From Mesostigma viride (taxonomy: Eukaryota; Streptophyta; Mesostigmatophyceae; Mesostigmatales; Mesostigmataceae): a stretch of DNA of 64,000 nt. The notes beneath the pieces are model-generated. The model saw nothing but the letters and a program-made list of their open reading frames with translations. It ran no database searches and had not been told where the DNA came from. The translations under genes were made by a program, and so were the position numbers. Positions 43,481 through 54,892 of this stretch are shown one piece after another; within the stretch, counting starts at the first letter, position 1; the number at the start of each line of letters is the position of its first letter. The stretch lies in the NCBI GenBank assembly GCA_009746045.1, contig RPFO01000229.1, positions 432,001-496,000 of the forward strand. Reading direction: 5' to 3'.

Positions 43481-46400
43481 GTCCGGTTACACGAGATCCT
43501 GGGAATTTTGGCGCGAACGCGTCGCGTTGAGGACGACGGGACCAGAAAAATTCCACCTCGCATGGCTGTCGACCCTATGTCCGCCGGAATATCAGTCAAA
43601 AGTCCATTATGCATGTTAAGTCGCTGCGATGGATGCAAACGACGCGTAAACTCTCCTGCTTTGCGATGATGCATGGTAGATATTATTCGCGTATGTTCAT
43701 GCGTCAAAATAATTCGCAAACTGAGACGCTGATTTTTTGTGTCGGCCAGATCTGGAATTGGCAGCGAAAATGCATGTTTATTAATTGTGGGGGAAACTTT
43801 TTTGTTGGAAGCTCACAATTCCCAAAAGGTGGAATCCGAATGGGCTTCAAGTCTACTTTCACGAGCGCTAATCAGTTTTTCGAGAAACGAATCACATTTT
43901 CCAGGCTGTCGCATTACCTGCCGGCAGGTCAGATTTTGCTGTTTTCAGTGACGTTTACGACCGTCCTTGCTTGATGCGTTTCTTCCTTTTTTTCGGCTCA
44001 CGGCATGGCGGGGCTTGTTCCAACATGCCTGCGGAGGTGTAAGCTGTGTAGCCATGATTTAAAAGTCACATATTGCTCTCGCGCCACCATCTGTTACTGC
44101 TCGACACTGCAAGAAACACTGGTTGCCTGCTCGCAACGCAAGCACAAGCACGACAACGGTGCCCTAATCCACATCCAGGCGTGTATTTCCGAGAAAAACT
44201 TCAGGCTTTTGTCGCGGCATACCTTCGGTGTTCCAAGCCGTTCACCGCTCCCCGAAATAGTCTTATGACTCGCTTTTATAGCATTGTGGGTTCGCGTCCG
44301 CCATCTCCGCCGGGTGCTGACACGAGATGTTCGCGCTGAACCTGGACTGCAAGGTCGCCCGCTACCGGCTAGCTGTACGTATTTAGCAAGCTCTGGATGA
44401 TATTGTCATGGTTTTGGTGCAGGAAGGTGCTGTGGGGGGGTCTATCTCACCTCTTTACCTAGCTTTCCTCCTCCTAGCTTGACAGCTAAGTTTGCATCAG
44501 GAAGTCATGCTTGTTGACAAAGCTCGATGGATATAAACCTTGGGATGTGCTGTGAAGGTGTTAGCATGCTTGCTTGAAGAATTGAATGCGTATTTGTGCA
44601 AGCCATGGACATTTTTTATTAAGGGCAGTAGGTAGCAGCCACGTTCTTATTCAATTGTGTCAGGACGTCTATGTTGCCTTTACTGCACTCTGTCCTAGAG
44701 GAGTTTGATGCCACTGTAGATGACTATGACCAGTGGGGTGGTGAGGATGGGCCGGTGTGCTGGGGTGAGCCTGAAGGGCACCTTGGATCACGTGACCCTT
44801 AGGCAATCATGCGAGGCTGTGCAGTTTATGGCTTGTGATGTATGGATGCAGCGGGTGAGGCAGGTTGTCGTTGCCGTGGCCTGTGTTAGTGAACTCTATC
44901 ATCTTTTAACTTACCCAAAGCCCCCCTAGACCTAAACTGCCTCGCCTTCTTTGAGGGGTTGCCTTCTTTGAGGAGTGCCATGTCTTGAAAGGTTTGTTGG
45001 GGCCCTGGCATTTCAGAGTAGGTTGAGGTGGAGAGGGGTGGCACACTGCTAGGTGATGGCAGGGCCATCCATGTGATGCACCTTACGTTGGGATGGGGAC
45101 CATGCATTTGTTCTTGTTGCTAGCATGGGCAGGGTGAGCGGCTGGGAGTAAGGTGTAAGTGCTACTTGCGCCACTGTCCGAAAGGGGAGCTCCATGCGGT
45201 GGGCAAACAGCGTTGCAAGCGTACACTTAACACAAATGTGGTCTGATGCACTCAGCTGACCTGCCATTTCTCTTGATGCACCAAACCACACTAAAGGCTT
45301 GATATAGCCGGTAGGAAATGCATGTGCATGCAGTGTCAAAAGCAGAGAGGGACACTGTTAGCACATGAGTGTGATTGTAAACCGATGAGTGTGAGCCTCC
45401 CCGTGCCATCCCATGCATTTTACACCTATTTTTGGCAAGCCCCCATCATGCCGCAGTTATGCACCGCCTATGCAAGGGGGATGAATAGACAGTTCTAGGT
45501 GTGTTGAGGGATGAGATAAGGGTAAACATGAGGAGCCATGCAGGCTAAAACGGAAGGGCGATGTCAACAGTGTGTTTGCCCAGATTTTGATGTCAGGAGG
45601 GGCTGAAAGATCAGTGGCCACGATAAACCTAGGTGGATTACATGAGAGATGACACGACCATGAGAGGGTGGTAGATGAGTTCAACTGAGAAGAGCTAGCA
45701 TTACATGCACAGATTCTTAATGACCTATGGACTGTCCAAGGGTTGGAGTTCAGTGCACGTTCCAAAGACTATGATGAGCATGACGATGATGGCAAGGGGG
45801 CGGGGGGGCGCAATTAGGACAGGCACTGATGCAGAATTATGTTGTACAGCAGCTAGGTGCTGAGCTCAATTGAATAGCAGCCCAAGCCACTGCTGTCCTT
45901 GATTGCGCTTTGTATTTCCATGTAGCAGAGAGGCACCTGGCAGATATATATTTGGATTAGCTGCTATAAGACACGCACAGCAGGGGTGCCCAGCAGAGTG
46001 GGCCAAGTACTGCAAAGGAGATTGTGTGTGCTGCCGAGCGGGGCCCGTTTAGAAAAGAGACTGGTCAGCCGACAGGCACGACTGGTCAGCCAAGCTCCCC
46101 TTCTTGAGGCTTGTAGGCACTATGGTGCTTGTTCCGAATGCCAGCATCTACTGTGATTGATGGTGATTTTATCCCTTGATGATCGCTTTTTTAGTCTGTG
46201 TTGGCTAATGTATCCAGCCCCAGTGGCATGTATATGAATCCCATGACAGCCATGACGATAATTGAGTGAAGAATGCAAAGTTTTCCAAGACAATGGCGCA
46301 GAATATGGAGTATTTTTGCAAAAATCGCTCTATTTCTGCTTGCATCCGTCACTTTTAGTGGGCCGGCAGTGGTCCTAATATGTCCAACTTGTGTTCTAGT

Positions 46401-46900
46401 GTAAATTCAAGTATTGTGCTATTAATGTGACGAATTCTGGCATGATTGGGCCGCATATGTGCTGGCAGGGGCTTCATAAGTTTGAAAATAATGCACTAAA
46501 ACGGTGTTTTGGCTCATGTATGCCAGAATTATAGCACATAGTTTGGTCCTACATTGCATACTTAAGGGCGGTTTTTGTCTTTGGATATAAATTAATAAGC
46601 ATGACCATTTCCAGCTGAATTGGACAACATTTACTACTTGTGTGTGGCTGCTATGCCTCCTTATGCCTGGAAAACATCGTTTTTTGCACTTTTCCACGTC
46701 ACGGTTTGATGCTAAAAATAGGTCAGTTGGCCCCCCAATTTATGTGATGTGAACAGGGTCCTAGGGGGACCTTAAGTCCAGAAAGGCACCCCGATCTGAC
46801 TATATGTGTGGGAGATATGACCCCATGTAACAAAAAAGGCCGTTTTTAGGTGATGTGGAGGCCCTGCATGACCCTCGGCATGGCAGGGCCCCCACCCACA
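43481..46900. other. Long unassigned stretch
   Basis: I see no gene. Several stretches (43490-44330, 44350-46880) resemble the interior of the TTAA elements in composition but lack matching ends. Short frames have no domains. Confidence 0.35.
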
Positions 46901-46904
46901 CTAC

Positions 46905-47600
46905 GCCTCTTAGACGACACCGAGGTCAACTACCCTACTTCAGGCCGCTTCAAGCTGCTAGCTCGGCACTCAGACTGAATAAATAAATAAATAATTGTTG
47001 GCTTCCCGACTGCGAGCCAGACGACCTGACGACACGGATCAGCATGGCATGGGCGTAACGCCATGACCATGACTGCCGCGCTGCATGGTGGAGCAACCTC
47101 GCCCTACCCCGGATCGTCAAGCGTTACCTCTTCAAGGTCGTCATTCTGACGATCCTGACCTACGGCGCCGAGACCTAGCTGGACACTGACGCAGGAGCTG
47201 GAGCAGCGACTCGACGACAACGTCACCAAGATGCTGCGCAACAAGGCCCTTAACATCCCCTTTGGTTTGCACATTAGTAATGAGGATTTGTACGCTGATT
47301 TGCCCTATAGGCTATAGTTTCCCACATTATTATTAGGCATATGCGCCTGGGCCTAGCCGGGCACCTGGCCCGCACAGATCAGGTAGACACATCAGATATA
47401 GACTAGCTGGCACCAAGCCCGCCCAGCCTGGGCGATATGTCCTCACCTGGCGTGCCCCAGGCCGCGCGTGGCAGGGCCGCCACCCGTGTACTTTTCGTGA
47501 TAGACTCGGCATGGACATGTGCTACACTAGATGTGACGTGACGGGGATAGCTTACACCATCCATTCCATCCCATGTTCCCCTCCCACTGACTGAGGACTT
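46905..47600 (+). pseudogene. LINE RT C-terminal fragment
   Basis: It reads SGRFKLLA, then WWSNLALPRIVKRYLFKVVI and LTILTYGAET with a stop, equivalent to the RT thumb (LTYGAE). Downstream is the HLARTDQVDTS-type region. Several stops and shifts are present. Confidence 0.65.
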
Positions 47601-47784
47601 ATGCTCACCGACGTGACGCAGTCACGTGTCTATTAATTAATAAATTAATTAATCTTCCTATAGAGATAGCCACGCGGCTCCCGTGGCCTTCGCGCCGTTC
47701 CTAGCTCAGACAACTACCCTAGTCCTTTCCACGGCGTTGGATCGCCATGCGTTCAGGCATGCATGCATAGTTGCCTCACTTCAT

Positions 47785-48965
47785 CTAAGACCTAGTTACG
47801 GCCGGGGTTGTGGGCACCACGGCCCGAATCACTGTCAATGCCATACTTGGTCACACGCGGAGCCCCCCGACTGACTTGGGGGTGGTCTCCTTCATTACTA
47901 CTACCTGCCACCCGTATCCTTGCGAACTATCAGACTCCGACCAGATGACAGACATCAGTGCCAGGGGGCTGCCCTGGCGTGAGCCCATTGTGACGTGGGT
48001 AACACATATCCATGGCCCTAGCCTCGGCTTCGTTCGCTCAAAACGTACTGCATGGCATGCACTCGAAGGACCTGGGCGCCCACCTGGGCGCGAGCACCGC
48101 AAACGCATGCTCTTCAAGCCGGTCCTGGTTCTCACGGAGCTCACCTATGGTGCCGAGGCATGGACGCTCACGGACACGCTGGCCACACAGCTGAACGACA
48201 CGGCAGCCAGGATGCTCCGCCAGGCCCTGAACGTCGGGTTTTCCACACATAGGTCTTTAGAATCTTTGTATCAGGGTATGCCGAGGTCGCATTTCGGACA
48301 AGATTAGGCAGCGTAGGATAGCATTCGTAGGACATCTTGCTCGCACCAGTCAGGTAGACACCGACCTCGGTCTGGCCGGCCGGCCCAGCGGCTTGGCCAA
48401 CCAGCCAGGGCGGCATATCCTGACCCAGTGGCCTGGCCCCAAGGACATTCCTAGAAAGATGGGTAAACCTGCCATGACCTACTATACACAGCAGTTGCTG
48501 GCCGACCTCGTGGTCCCAGCCCCGTTTGAACACCGCATTCACTCCCGGATCGTCAAGCCGTGACCTCTTAATTAATTCAAGGTCGTCATATTCTGACGAT
48601 CCTGACCTACGGCGCCGAGACGTGGACACTGCATGATGCAGGAGCTGGAGCAACGACTCGACGGCGCCGTCACCAAGATGCTGCGCGGCAGGGCCGCCAC
48701 CCGTGGACTTTTCGTGATAGACTCGGCATGGACATGTGCTACACTAGACGTGACGGGCTCACCCCCGGGCAGCCTCAGCGGGCTCCTGAGCCTCGGCGGG
48801 CTCCTGGTTTGTCTGTAATATATGGAGGCAGATGGTGCGCAAGGATAGATGGCAAGTAGTGATGAAGGAGACCACCCCCAAGCCTGTGGGGGCTCCGCGT
48901 GTGACCAAGTATGGCATTCATAGCGATTCGGGCCGCGGTGCCCACACCCCTGTAACTAGGACCTA
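47785..48965. repeat. Inverted repeat (arms 47785-47935 and 48820-48965)
   Basis: The left arm and the reverse complement of the right arm share GTGGGCACC-CGGCCCGAATC, AATGCCATACTTGGTCACAC and TTGGGGGTGGTCTCCTTCAT. Confidence 0.8.
48100..48560 (+). pseudogene. LINE RT C-terminal fragment
   Basis: It encodes VLVLTELTYGAEAWTLTDTL, then AARMLRQALNVGFSTHRSLE. After a shift it reads IAFVGHLARTSQVDTDLGL and KPAMTYYTQQLLADLVVPAP. This is the usual thumb followed by the G-H-L-A-R segment of non-LTR polyproteins. Confidence 0.68.
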
Positions 48966-49060
48966 CTAGATAGCTTATACCATCCATTCCATCCCATGTT
49001 CCCCTCCCACTGAGGACTTATGCTCACGTGACGCAGTCACGTGTCTATTAATTCACTCCC
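48561..49060 (+). pseudogene. LINE fragment (thumb piece and downstream repeat)
   Basis: TTCAAGGTCGTCATATTCTG starts another LTYGAE-type copy, truncated after CAAGATGCTGCGCGG. A block shared with 47470-47650 follows (TTTTCGTGATAGACTCGGCA and CCATTCCATCCCATG). Confidence 0.6.
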
Positions 49061-49570
49061 TCTCTCTTGCTTGGACTGCTATAATAATGCAGAACAAGAA
49101 GAGGTGGAAGACATATTGGCACCTACCCTTCTCCGGTAAAGAGGTTTTCGCAGTTGGGCTGTTTCGAAACGTTAAGTGAGATGCCTTCGGATCGGGAGAC
49201 TCACACAGCCGCGAAATCATGCCAAAGGTCCTACGTTCGATTCCTTGCTGGTAGCTTAATTCTAGGCTTTCTTATACTTTCTGTGTTCCGCGGAATCTCA
49301 GATTTGGGCAGCTAGCGTTTTCACGTTTGTTGCTTTCTGACGACAAAGAAGAGGTGGAAGATGATTGCCCAGGCTCACACGCCAGCCCCTAGCTGTGGGC
49401 AAGTCCCCTCCTCCCAAGAGGAAGGGGCGCTTTGCTGAGTAGAGTAGTTAGGGTTTTCTAGATTAGCTTAGCTTAGAGTTAGCTTAGTTCGGTTTCGCGG
49501 CTTTGCCCGGGCCACCTCCATCCATCCAGCAAGGGAATATATGCAACACATGATCTCCCAACGGATCGAG
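49061..49570 (+). pseudogene. LINE 3' terminal coding end and 3' UTR, split by a SINE
   Basis: TTGGACTGCTATA---CAGAACAAGAAGAGGTGG matches the end of the relic at 14925-14480. After the SINE it resumes (GATTGCCCAGGCTCACACGC) to CTTTGCTGAGTAG. The 3' UTR ends GATCTCCCAACGGA. Confidence 0.65.
49112..49345 (+). mobile_element. tRNA-derived SINE-like element, copy 2, with 16-bp target-site duplication
   Basis: AAGAAGAGGTGGAAGA occurs at 49096-49111 and 49346-49361. The uninterrupted LINE sequence at 14.5 kb has this site once. The body has box-A-like TTTCGCAGTTGGGCT and box-B-like GTTCGATTCC, then an unrelated 3' part of about 90 bp. Target duplication of this length indicates LINE-mediated reverse transcription. 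Confidence 0.7.
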
Positions 49571-49599
49571 TCAGGTTATAATATAATATAACTTAATTT

Positions 49600-50160
49600 A
49601 ATGCCTAGCCTATCTCGGAAGGTCCACGGGTGGCGCCCCGGCCGTGCTCGGCCCGGGGCACGCCATGTGAGAGAGAACAAAACGCCCAGGTTGGGTGGGC
49701 TTGGTGCCTGCTGAGCTATCCATCGTGTCTACCTGATCTGTGCATGCGTGCGAGGTGCGCCCAGCGAGGCCCAGGCGCCTGTGCCTCAGTAATCAATATG
49801 GGAAGCATATGGTAAATCAGCATGCAAATCCTCAGGGCTAATGTGCAGGCTAAATGGTATATTGAGCACACTACGTAGCATCTTGGTGACCGCGCCGTCG
49901 AGTTGCTGCTCCAGCTCCTGCGTCAGCGTCCACGTACGTCTCGGCTCCATAGGTCAGGGTCGTCAGGATGACGACCTTGACGAGGTCGCGTTTGACAGTC
50001 CTGGGCAGGGCGGGGTTGCTCCACCAGCGACGGTGCTCGTGGAGCTGTGTCCAGGCCATACCAATCAGGGTCGTCATGTCGTCCTCCCAGTCGGGGAGCC
50101 AGCCGCTGAGCAGCTTGAAGCGACCGGAAGCGGGGAAGGGAACTGGGGTGTCGTCTAACT
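49600..50160 (-). pseudogene. LINE RT C-terminal fragment, minus strand
   Basis: The minus strand reads SGRFKLLSGWLPDWEDDMTT, HRRWWSNPALPRTVKRDLVK and VVILTTLTYGAET. The downstream part (toward 49600) matches 47340-47480 (AGATCAGGTAGACAC, GCACCAAGCCC). Confidence 0.65.
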
Positions 50161-50189
50161 AACAGGCGGAGCTCAGGGGCCAGATCATG

Positions 50190-50400
50190 ATTAATTAATT
50201 AATTAATTAAGAACATAACTCCGTTGGGAGCTTATGTAGCACATATCCCTGAACTCTGCCACATATTCTGGGCTTCAAGTTCTGCAAGGGTATGGTGTAT
50301 AAACTACACCTGCTCTGGGTGCACCACTATGTATTCCAGCAGCGAAGGTGCAGACATATAGGGTGGAAGATCATCATGGCTAAACAAAATATTGCTACTA
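50190..50400. repeat. Diverged copy of the 18515/22106 dispersed repeat
   Basis: TTAATTAA leader, ACTCCGTTGGGAG, then ATGTAGCACATATCCCTGA, GGTGCACCA and AAGATCATCATGGCTA. Confidence 0.75.
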
Positions 50401-50456
50401 GAGTGCTCATGGCGCCAGCCCCTGTGGGAAAGCCCCCTCCCCCCAGGAGGCATTAA

Positions 50457-52363
50457 GGGGACTCGGCGCGGCGAATTTTTTCCGCGCCAAAAAAATTCCG
50501 CGGTACCCTCCGTACCGTGAAAAGTGGGTGCACGGTGCGCGCACCCCTTGCGGAAGTGGCCATGGCGACTGCTTTTAGACGAAACGTGACAAATCTGGCT
50601 CGCGGAAAGCAGAAAAAATGCTCGATTGTTGGAGAAAATTAGTTACTGATTCTACTTTATGGTGGGATGGTTGCGATCTATAATGTCGTGGGCTTTTTTT
50701 CTTTACCATCGGCAGGGGGGGTCCGGCCTGAATTTCTGTCGGGATGAATAAAGTATAATGGATGCCTGCAGGTGTGATTGTCGATTGTTGCCAGTTTTGA
50801 TGGTCCTAATGGAAGCTAGTTTAATGATGTTTCTAAAGCCGTAAAAATTCCCGCTGCTATCCTTACCTTTCCCGTCATTTTGCGGTAAGATAACATTAGG
50901 CCTGCGCGATGCGCGCCCGACCTCTCCATGAAAGGGTGGCCTTTCTTGTGCGCCTGGGCACGAATAAATGCCCGTTATGGTACGTTCTTGTATTAAACGT
51001 CCGAAGATAGCGCTTTCCTGCTTTCTTAGCTCGTTGAGCGTAAGCTTTTTGCCTTCTTTCCGGCCAGATGCAGCCATGAACTTGCGGGTCCTGGCGCTGC
51101 ATCGCTAGATTCCTGGATGTTTTTTAGCAAGTTCGTCTGTGACGTGGCTGGCTTGCTGCAGCGCGTGGCCCACAACCTGTCGGGAAGGTGTAATGCTTTT
51201 ATTTACATGCTTCTCTGAAATTTCTTTTGCTTTATAGACAGTTGTGTTCGAGGAAATTCACGCGGTCTTCCTAAGCAGCGGCATCATTTTCCCCAGACAC
51301 TGACGAGCTGGCACCTGTCTCCTAAAGAAAGTGGCTCGTCCTTGTTAGAAAGGAGGCAGTGTGCATTTTGCGGGACACAATGCTTTGGTGGCACATGCGT
51401 CAGGTAGGTTGTTCCAAAGGTCTCTTCACCTTTCCCACTGAGTAAATGATAGCCTTTGTCATGCTAACCAGAGCAGCTAGCCACAGGTTGGCTGGATAAA
51501 AAGTCAGCTTATTTTCTCTTTATATACTGCATGTGTGGTCCTCCACATGTCCGGCTTGTTGGGCATTTTGGAACAGGGTTTTTAATGTGTTGTTGGGTGG
51601 AACAACTTGGTTGTTGGCACAAAATCGCACATTATTAGCCTGAGATAGGCATGACATATGCTGCTCAGGCGTGTCGTCCTACCAGCCTTGTTGATAAGGG
51701 TAGACTCACAAGGCTGGCTGTGCCGATGGAGGGGTGGGGCGTATGACGCTCCGGACATCCTCCTCACACTCCGTGATCAAAGTGGGCATGTTTTTGGGTG
51801 TCTAGGGTAGCAAAACAGATGTCATTTTGGCTCAGCACTAGCTCAATTCTCTTTTAGCGTCTACCCAGGTGGCATCACAGGAAAATCAATAACTTGAGCT
51901 ACGCTTGTCAGAATGAGCTCAAATTTTGGCAGTGTGTTTCCCCCCACTCAGTGGAATTTAAAATGTATGGATGACCCAATCTGATGTGTTAATGATTTGA
52001 TTTATTTTTTTTTGCTAAAAAAAGTACCCATTTTGCGGGAAAATTAATAACTCAAACAAATGTGACCATTTTGGCCATGTAAATAGCCCAGCTTTTAAAA
52101 AAGTGGGGGAACTTTGCAGAAATGTATGGGCAGGTCATTTAGACAAGTGGTTTGTCTTGGGCAAAATATCTCATAAATAGCGTCTTTTTCTATTTTTAGC
52201 TCGCCACCGGTGCGTGGTTGGGGGTAGTACCCCCAACAAGTGGTGGTATGAATGTCCAAACATCATATTTATGGTACCCAATCATCACTAGATGGTTCCC
52301 ATGTGCATTGGAACTGATACTCACTAAAGTCTGTTTTTCAGGCTTTTGGACGTGCGAGTCCCC
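50457..52363. mobile_element. TTAA-flanked terminal-inverted-repeat DNA element, copy 2
   Basis: TTAA lies at 50453-50456 and 52364-52367. Left end GGGGACTCG and right end CGAGTCCCC are perfect 9-bp inverted ends. It splits a LINE 3' end: 50405-50456 and 52368-52510 match the continuous sequence at 49370-49565. It shares about 65 nearly identical bases with copy 1 at 50507-50574, including AGTGGGTGCACGGTGCGCGC. The minus frame 51077-50703 (MAASGRKEGKKLTLNELRKQ) has no recognised domain. Confidence 0.72.
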
Positions 52364-52367
52364 TTAA

Positions 52368-52515
52368 GGGGCCGCGCTTTGCTGAGCAGAGAAGCCTAGG
52401 ATTTTGGTAGACTAGAGTAGACTAGATTAGCTTAGATAAGCTAGTTTTTCGCGGTTCCGCTCACCCCCACCCACCAGCCATGGAATACGCTCTACATGAT
52501 CTCCCAACGGAGTTG
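52368..52515 (+). pseudogene. LINE 3' UTR remnant
   Basis: CGCTTTGCTGAGCAGAG, GATTAGCTTAG, TTTCGCGGTTCCGCTCACCC and CATGATCTCCCAACGGAG correspond step by step to 49430-49565. It is the other half of the LINE end split by the TTAA element. Confidence 0.7.
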
Positions 52516-52670
52516 CATGCTGAATATATATTCATTGAGAATGATAGATTACGGAGGTGAGATAGGCATGCAACATAAGGAAAAACCCGATAACTGGGAG
52601 AATAACCCTGAAGAAATTAATAGTAATCTGACACAGACATCCAAGGATCACGCCAGCGGCACAAGGTACA

Positions 52671-53356
52671 TGTTGCGAACCCGACCCTTGGAACGGGCGC
52701 AACAATGGAATAAATTATGTATTTTGGCTTGTTGTCATAGTCCGTAGGACTTTGGGACTCATTTCGGGACTTAATTTGGGAATTGTCCCTTGGTCAGGAC
52801 TTTTGTATGGAACTATGATAGTTTGTGTGATTCGGACCGGTTATTTTGGGCCTAGGTTGATGTACGAGATCTTCTAGAGCTAGTAAGCCGGTGCAGTCGC
52901 GCCGCGCTGCGTACTTTATAGCTGGTTGAGATATTGTACCCATGCGTGGATTCTGTAGCCTGGCGAGGGTCGATGTCGACCCGAGGATCTTGTGTGGACT
53001 GCATGTTTCGGAATTCTCTGGAAGGCCGGCGCCATGTCGGCGCCCCTTGCCAGCCTGGTGGCAGACCTAGGTGAAATTGGTCCGAGGACGAGAGTCTCGT
53101 CCTCTTGGTTCGGAATAAAGTGTGTGTTTTCACCTGTCTGAACCTGGGGCATAATTCCAACTGCATTTGGTAGCTCCATCCTAAATGTGGATTGTGTAGA
53201 TTAATGCAATATTAATCAACGCGAGCCGTAACAGGCCTAAAGCCACGCCTGTTCCGTTAATCCCACTCCCAGAGAGTGGTCGTGGTTAGCCAAGAAACCG
53301 GGAATAACCTACCTTAACAATAGGATCTTTCGCACGACCCAGATGGGTTCGTTACA
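52671..53356 (+). repeat. 5' LTR
   Basis: 686 bp with TG...CA ends. The termini TGTTGCGAACCC and GGGTTCGTTACA are nearly inverted copies. It contains TACTTTATAGC near 52913, a possible core promoter, and GGAATAAAG near 53112, a possible poly(A) signal. Confidence 0.93.
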
Positions 53357-53357
53357 C

Positions 53358-53371
53358 TGGTATCGGAGGTT
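53358..53371 (+). other. Primer-binding site
   Basis: TGGTATCGGAGGTT lies one base after the LTR. It resembles the initiator tRNA-Met complement typical of plant elements (TGGTATCAGAGC) with few differences. Confidence 0.7.
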
Positions 53372-53984
53372 AGGTTAGGGTGGTTTAACATGGCGGCCCA
53401 GAGCCGGATTTAGCTTAGCAAAGGCCCAGAGCCGACAGGGTTCATCCCGCCCAGCAAAGGCGGTTGCCAGATCCCGGTGACGCTCAGGACAGCTATAGCC
53501 ACAGCCGGAACGCCATCCAAGACCTCTTAACCCGTTGAGGGGTGTCTAAGGACGCTAGACGTCCATGCAAGTGGTAAGATTTCCCTGATTTCCCTCTTGC
53601 TCCCCCCCCTGTCTTACCCACGCGCGTAGCAACGGGGTATATGTTTTATGTCGTGTCCGATTTCATGTTCGTGACTGTTGGTACCCACGTTGCCCCAGAG
53701 GCCAACGTTCGTGAGCCGTGGGCGGACCCCCAGAGGGCAACGCTGCCTACGGCTCGAGGGTAGTCACCGGCTGGCCGTTGCCTTACTGTGTTGCCGGTGG
53801 CTGTACCTCAACGTTCTTCGTATTGTTTGTGAACGTTTTGTTTCTGCCTTGTGCTTCTCTCTCGCTGTGAGCACGTCACCTGCACGTAGAGGTATCCTGG
53901 GTGGGCTTTCCTCCCTTTCTTTCCCCTTCCTGCATTGCATGCTTGAACACCGTGTGATATTGCTTTATACCTAATCGGTAGTTC
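53372..53984 (+). other. Element leader
   Basis: Untranslated leader between the primer-binding site and the first ORF. A short frame at 53678-53974 has no recognisable domain. Confidence 0.5.
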
Positions 53985-54338
53985 ATGGGAACCTCCCGCA
54001 GCAGACGTAATAATGAAGGAGGATATAGGCGTATTAATCAAGGAGGTAGATCCCAATACCTATACTACGCAGTAGCACATGACGGGGCCACAGGCCAACC
54101 AGGCATTTTCTATAGTTGGGCTGCGTGTAGCAATCATATTAAGGATAAGGTCTTACACCCAGCGTCGTTAGCTAGATGGCAGGGATTTAATACATTAGCT
54201 GAGGCAGATCAGTTTATTAGGGATAATATGCCCCTCCCAGAAGGGCTGCACCAGACTAGGCGTGGCACCCAGTTACCTGCACAGGATGTGTTGCATGCAC
54301 TGGAGCAGCTTCACCTGGGCCCAGCCGCTAGGGCATAA
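53985..54338 (+). CDS. ORF0: RNase H1 hybrid-binding-domain-like protein
   Basis: 117 residues. After a basic N-end (RSRRNNEGGYRRINQGGRSQ) comes YLYYAVAHDGATGQPGIFYS, with WAACSNHIKDK and WQGFNTLAEADQFI. The Y-Y-A-V, P-G-I-x-x-S-W, C-x-x-x-I and G-F-x-T-x-x-E-A-x-x-F pattern is that of the N-terminal hybrid-binding domain of eukaryotic RNase H1, also found in caulimovirus viroplasmin. That fold binds RNA/DNA hybrid or double-stranded RNA. No catalytic domain is attached. A role in reverse transcription or RNA protection is inference. Confidence 0.7.
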   Translation: MGTSRSRRNNEGGYRRINQGGRSQYLYYAVAHDGATGQPGIFYSWAACSNHIKDKVLHPASLARWQGFNTLAEADQFIRDNMPLPEGLHQTRRGTQLPAQDVLHALEQLHLGPAARA

Positions 54339-54519
54339 GCATTACTACCGCTTCTAGATACTAGTATAGAGTGAGCCTGCTATTAGCTTAGATACCATAG
54401 TTAGTCGATAATATTAGTACTATTAGAAGCATTAGTTGTGGCTTCTGCTCTTTTCTCTCTTGCCTGCCTGTGTTTGGGGAGGTACTGTGTAAGGTGCTGG
54501 TACGGTACGAGGGCCCAGA

Positions 54520-54861
54520 ATGCCCAAGAAGAAAAAGCAAGGTGGTGGTAACACGTCGCCCCCAGAGGGCCAGAACATTAGATCGTCCCCAGAGGACAAT
54601 AGAGCAGGGCAGGAAGTATCCAGCACGTCCAGTCACGGTTCCAGAAGATCTAGCAAGTCCAGTAGGAGCTCCAGAGGCTCCCGGAGATCCGATGCAGCCG
54701 CTAGGGATACCGCAGAACGGCAGGCGACCCTGGAGTCGCAGCTAGAACAAGCTGCCTTAGGGTTTGATCAGCAACAGCAGTCGCCGCAGCGACAACAATT
54801 GTCTCAGCAGTCGCCGCAGCGACAGCCTCAGTCTCAGCAGTCTCCGCCGTCGCGACAGATG

Positions 54862-54892
<31 letters not shown>

